Of a DNA stretch of 6,965 nucleotides, positions 5,878 through 6,965 are shown piece after piece. The DNA is from Patulibacter sp. Lineage in GTDB: Bacteria > Actinomycetota > Thermoleophilia > Solirubrobacterales > Solirubrobacteraceae. Location of the stretch: assembly GCA_023268575.1 (NCBI GenBank), contig JALRCL010000968.1:1-6965 (forward strand). The letters are read 5' to 3'. Within the stretch, counting starts at the first letter, position 1. Each line of letters begins with the position of its first letter. The notes under the pieces were generated by a model that ran no database searches, was not told the origin of the DNA, and saw only the letters and a program-made list of their open reading frames with translations. Made by a program: the position numbers and the translations under genes.

Positions 5878-5993
5878 ACCGCTGAACGGGGCGCGGTGCA
5901 CACGCCGCCGCTCCGGTCGTCGCCGTGGCCGTTGGTGCCCAGAGAACGGGGCCCGATGCACGCGGCACCGTTCCGGGTCGACCCCGTGGCCGT
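5878..5993. repeat. Two-copy imperfect direct repeat with 60-bp period
   Basis: The core copies are 5884-5916 and 5944-5976, matching at 27 of 33 positions without gaps. The similarity continues to CCGTGGCCGT (5923-5932 and 5984-5993) after a one-base insertion in the second copy. Read on the minus strand over 39 nt (5878-5916 and 5938-5976) the copies encode PERRRVHRAPFSG and PERCRVHRAPFSG: ten base differences but a single residue change. The + strand frame shows the opposite, with most differences changing the residue. No start codon, ribosome binding site or stop supports a gene here. Coding relic, dispersed repeat or DNA-level element remain possible. Confidence 0.6.
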
Positions 5994-6017
5994 CCGACCC
6001 CGATTCCGCTCGGGGTA

Positions 6018-6052
6018 GGCCCGGGGCCGGCGGGCGCCCCGCCGGGCGGGCC
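6018..6052. repeat. Strong nested hairpin in the gap upstream of recG
   Basis: An inner perfect 8-bp stem, CCGGCGGG (6027-6034) with CCCGCCGG (6038-6045) and a 3-nt loop, is enclosed by an outer 6-bp stem, GGCCCG (6018-6023) with CGGGCC (6047-6052), separated by a small internal loop (3 nt and 1 nt). It is about 255 nt past the FakA-like gene and 280 nt before recG. It could terminate transcription in either direction or belong to a structured RNA. Confidence 0.5.
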
Positions 6053-6213
6053 GTCGCGCCGCGCGCGGGACCACGGTCGGCGTCCGCCGGCGGTCGGTCC
6101 GAGGTCGAACGAGGCCGCGTGGCCCGCGCCGCCACGCCACGCGCAGGGTCGTTGGTCGGTGCCTTCGGCCGAGCATCGTGGCCGCGCTGCGGCGACGGTG
6201 CGACGTCCGGCGA

Positions 6214-6243
6214 CGATGTCGCGCCCGGACCGAGTCGACATCG
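6214..6243. promoter_or_regulatory. Operator-like inverted repeat upstream of recG
   Basis: CGATGTCG (6214-6221) and CGACATCG (6236-6243) are exact reverse complements separated by 14 bp, so the half-site centres are 22 bp apart, about two helical turns. It lies about 90-120 bp before the recG start. The spacing suits a dimeric regulator bound to one DNA face. No regulator gene is adjacent, so function is inferred only from symmetry. Confidence 0.3.
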
Positions 6244-6334
6244 CGCGGCGCCCGGTCCCGCCACCGATCCTCGGGCTCCGTGCGGTGGCTCCGGTGGGCG
6301 TCCGTCGCGTCCGTCACGATGGCCCCCGGTGCCC

Positions 6335-6965
6335 GTGACCGGCTCGATGACGTCCGACCCGCCGGCGGAGGCGACGCTGCCCCCGTTCGCCGACGACCCC
6401 GAGCTGCCGCGGGGGCGCGAGGCGCTGCGCGCCGCGCCGCTGCGGCGCCCTCGGCCGGGGACGCTCGGGGCCGACAGCGGGTTCACCGGCAAGAAGGCGA
6501 CGAAGGCCGCCGTCGCGCTCGGGATCGACTCGATCGGCGGGCTGCTGCACCACCTGCCGGTCGAGGGCGGCGAGGTCGCCACGATCGACCGGTTGCGCCC
6601 GGACGAGCGGCTCACGATCGTCGTCGAGGTCCGGCGGATCCAGAGCCGGCCGGTCCGGCGCCGGGGGATGCGGCCGCTCGTGACCGCGTGGGTCACCGAT
6701 CACACCGGCCAGCTCGAGGCCGCCTTCTTCAATCAGCCGTGGCTCGTCGAGCGGTACCCGCCCGGCACGCGTCTCATCCTCAGCGGGACGCTGAAGGGCC
6801 CGGGCCGGTTCTCGGTCGCCCAGCACGCGCCGACCACGGACGAGGCGACGCCGCCACCCGCCGCGACGCCGCCATCCGCCGCGACGCTGACCGATCAGCG
6901 CGATCGCCCGTCCCCGAGCGCGGTCGTCCCGGACGGCGCCGGACCGGACCTCGTCGACGTCGAGG
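6335..6965 (+). CDS. recG: RecG, ATP-dependent DNA helicase, N-terminal part (3' truncated)
   Basis: RecG remodels stalled replication forks and branch-migrates Holliday junctions. About 210 residues are visible, open to the window end. Residues about 46-75 look like the helical lead-in (GKKATKAAVALGIDSIGGLL, then HHLP). Residues about 91-165 form the wedge OB-fold that grips branched DNA, with TIVVEVRRIQSRPVRRRGMR, the diagnostic AAFFNQPWL at 129-137 and YPPGTRLILSGTLKG at 141-155. The helicase motor motifs would lie beyond the window. After the OB-fold comes an Ala/Thr/Pro-rich stretch (about 168-200), partly encoded by an 18-bp tandem repeat. Start choice is uncertain: GTG 6335, GTG 6329 and ATG 6347 are all in frame and none has a ribosome binding site; 6335 is a compromise. 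It follows the FakA-like gene as in many Gram-positive genomes. The family call rests on the OB-fold only, but the FNQPWL motif is characteristic. Confidence 0.87.
   Translation, partial: MTGSMTSDPPAEATLPPFADDPELPRGREALRAAPLRRPRPGTLGADSGFTGKKATKAAVALGIDSIGGLLHHLPVEGGEVATIDRLRPDERLTIVVEVRRIQSRPVRRRGMRPLVTAWVTDHTGQLEAAFFNQPWLVERYPPGTRLILSGTLKGPGRFSVAQHAPTTDEATPPPAATPPSAATLTDQRDRPSPSAVVPDGAGPDLVDVE
6845..6880 (+). repeat. 18-bp tandem repeat inside recG
   Basis: Two consecutive 18-bp units (6845-6862 and 6863-6880) differ at one base and are followed by a partial third (GCGACGCT). They are in frame and encode ATPPPA and ATPPSA, forming a flexible linker after the RecG OB-fold. The period is a multiple of three, so unit number could change without breaking the frame. 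Confidence 0.75.

Larger units (their letters stand above)
5762..6334. other. Non-coding gap of about 570 bp between the FakA-like gene and recG
   Basis: I see no convincing protein gene or known RNA gene here. All open frames lack a sensible start and ribosome binding site, use arginine-heavy low-complexity sequence, and run antisense into the neighbouring genes. What it does hold: a 10-bp-period tandem repeat (5838-5858), a two-copy 60-bp-period repeat (5878-5993), a strong nested hairpin (6018-6052), an 8-bp inverted repeat with 14-bp spacer (6214-6243) and a 9-bp tandem repeat GCGTCCGTC (6298-6306 and 6307-6315). The gap is long compared with the tight spacing elsewhere in the window. It may contain the recG promoter, an unrecognised small RNA or the remains of a gene. 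Confidence 0.6.

Noticed and set aside
5878..5993. The 60-bp-period repeat as a CRISPR array
   Set aside because: There are only two units, they are imperfect over their entire length, and no unique spacers lie between identical repeats.
5869..6018. Small + strand open frame (49 codons, MSETAERGAVHT...) in the gap before recG
   Set aside because: Differences between the two internal repeat copies change most residues in this frame, no ribosome binding site precedes the ATG, and codon choice is less biased than in neighbouring genes.
3938..6241. Minus-strand open frame of 767 codons opposite the FakA-like gene
   Set aside because: It mirrors the codon structure of a well-supported + strand gene, has no recognisable domain, and its composition is typical of antisense shadow frames.
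6319..6340. ATG 6319 as the start of recG
   Set aside because: It is in a different reading frame from the RecG sequence; only 6329, 6335 and 6347 are in frame.

Overview
The window is chromosomal housekeeping DNA from a very G+C-rich bacterium (roughly 70-75 % G+C by eye, with coding regions strongly biased to G or C at the third codon position). An actinobacterium is the best guess. The gene order (ribD-ribE-ribBA-ribH, then rpmB, a fakA/DhaL-like kinase gene and recG), GTG starts, the four-cysteine form of ribosomal protein L28 and apparently leaderless promoters all fit Actinomycetota. A deep-branching group such as Thermoleophilia/Solirubrobacterales is possible, but that is an impression and not a demonstrated placement.

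Positions 1-3182 hold a compact riboflavin operon, all on the + strand: the C-terminal part of RibD (truncated by the window edge), riboflavin synthase alpha chain (RibE), bifunctional RibBA and lumazine synthase (RibH). The genes are separated by 2 nt or overlap by 4 nt (GTGA, ATGA), as expected for translational coupling. Together they convert GTP and ribulose 5-phosphate to riboflavin. The start of the operon, where an FMN riboswitch might lie, is outside the window. A long imperfect hairpin follows ribH.

Positions 3183-3777 hold a small unrecognised gene for a protein with one membrane segment and a proline/arginine-rich tail. It is apparently expressed from its own leaderless promoter. 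A short intergenic stretch with an imperfect direct repeat leads to rpmB (L28, 3778-3969), which also has a promoter-like TANNNT box almost on top of its start codon. A GC-rich hairpin separates rpmB from a 580-residue FakA/DhaL-DegV-type protein (4019-5761). After another hairpin there is a non-coding gap of about 570 bp (5762-6334), and then the 5' part of recG, cut off by the window end.

No phage, transposon, CRISPR, defence or biosynthetic island is visible. The least explained part is the 5762-6334 gap. It carries a two-copy repeat whose differences are almost all synonymous when read on the minus strand, a strong nested hairpin, and an operator-like inverted repeat. The other point worth checking is a glutamine in RibBA where the DHBP-synthase family normally has a metal-binding histidine.
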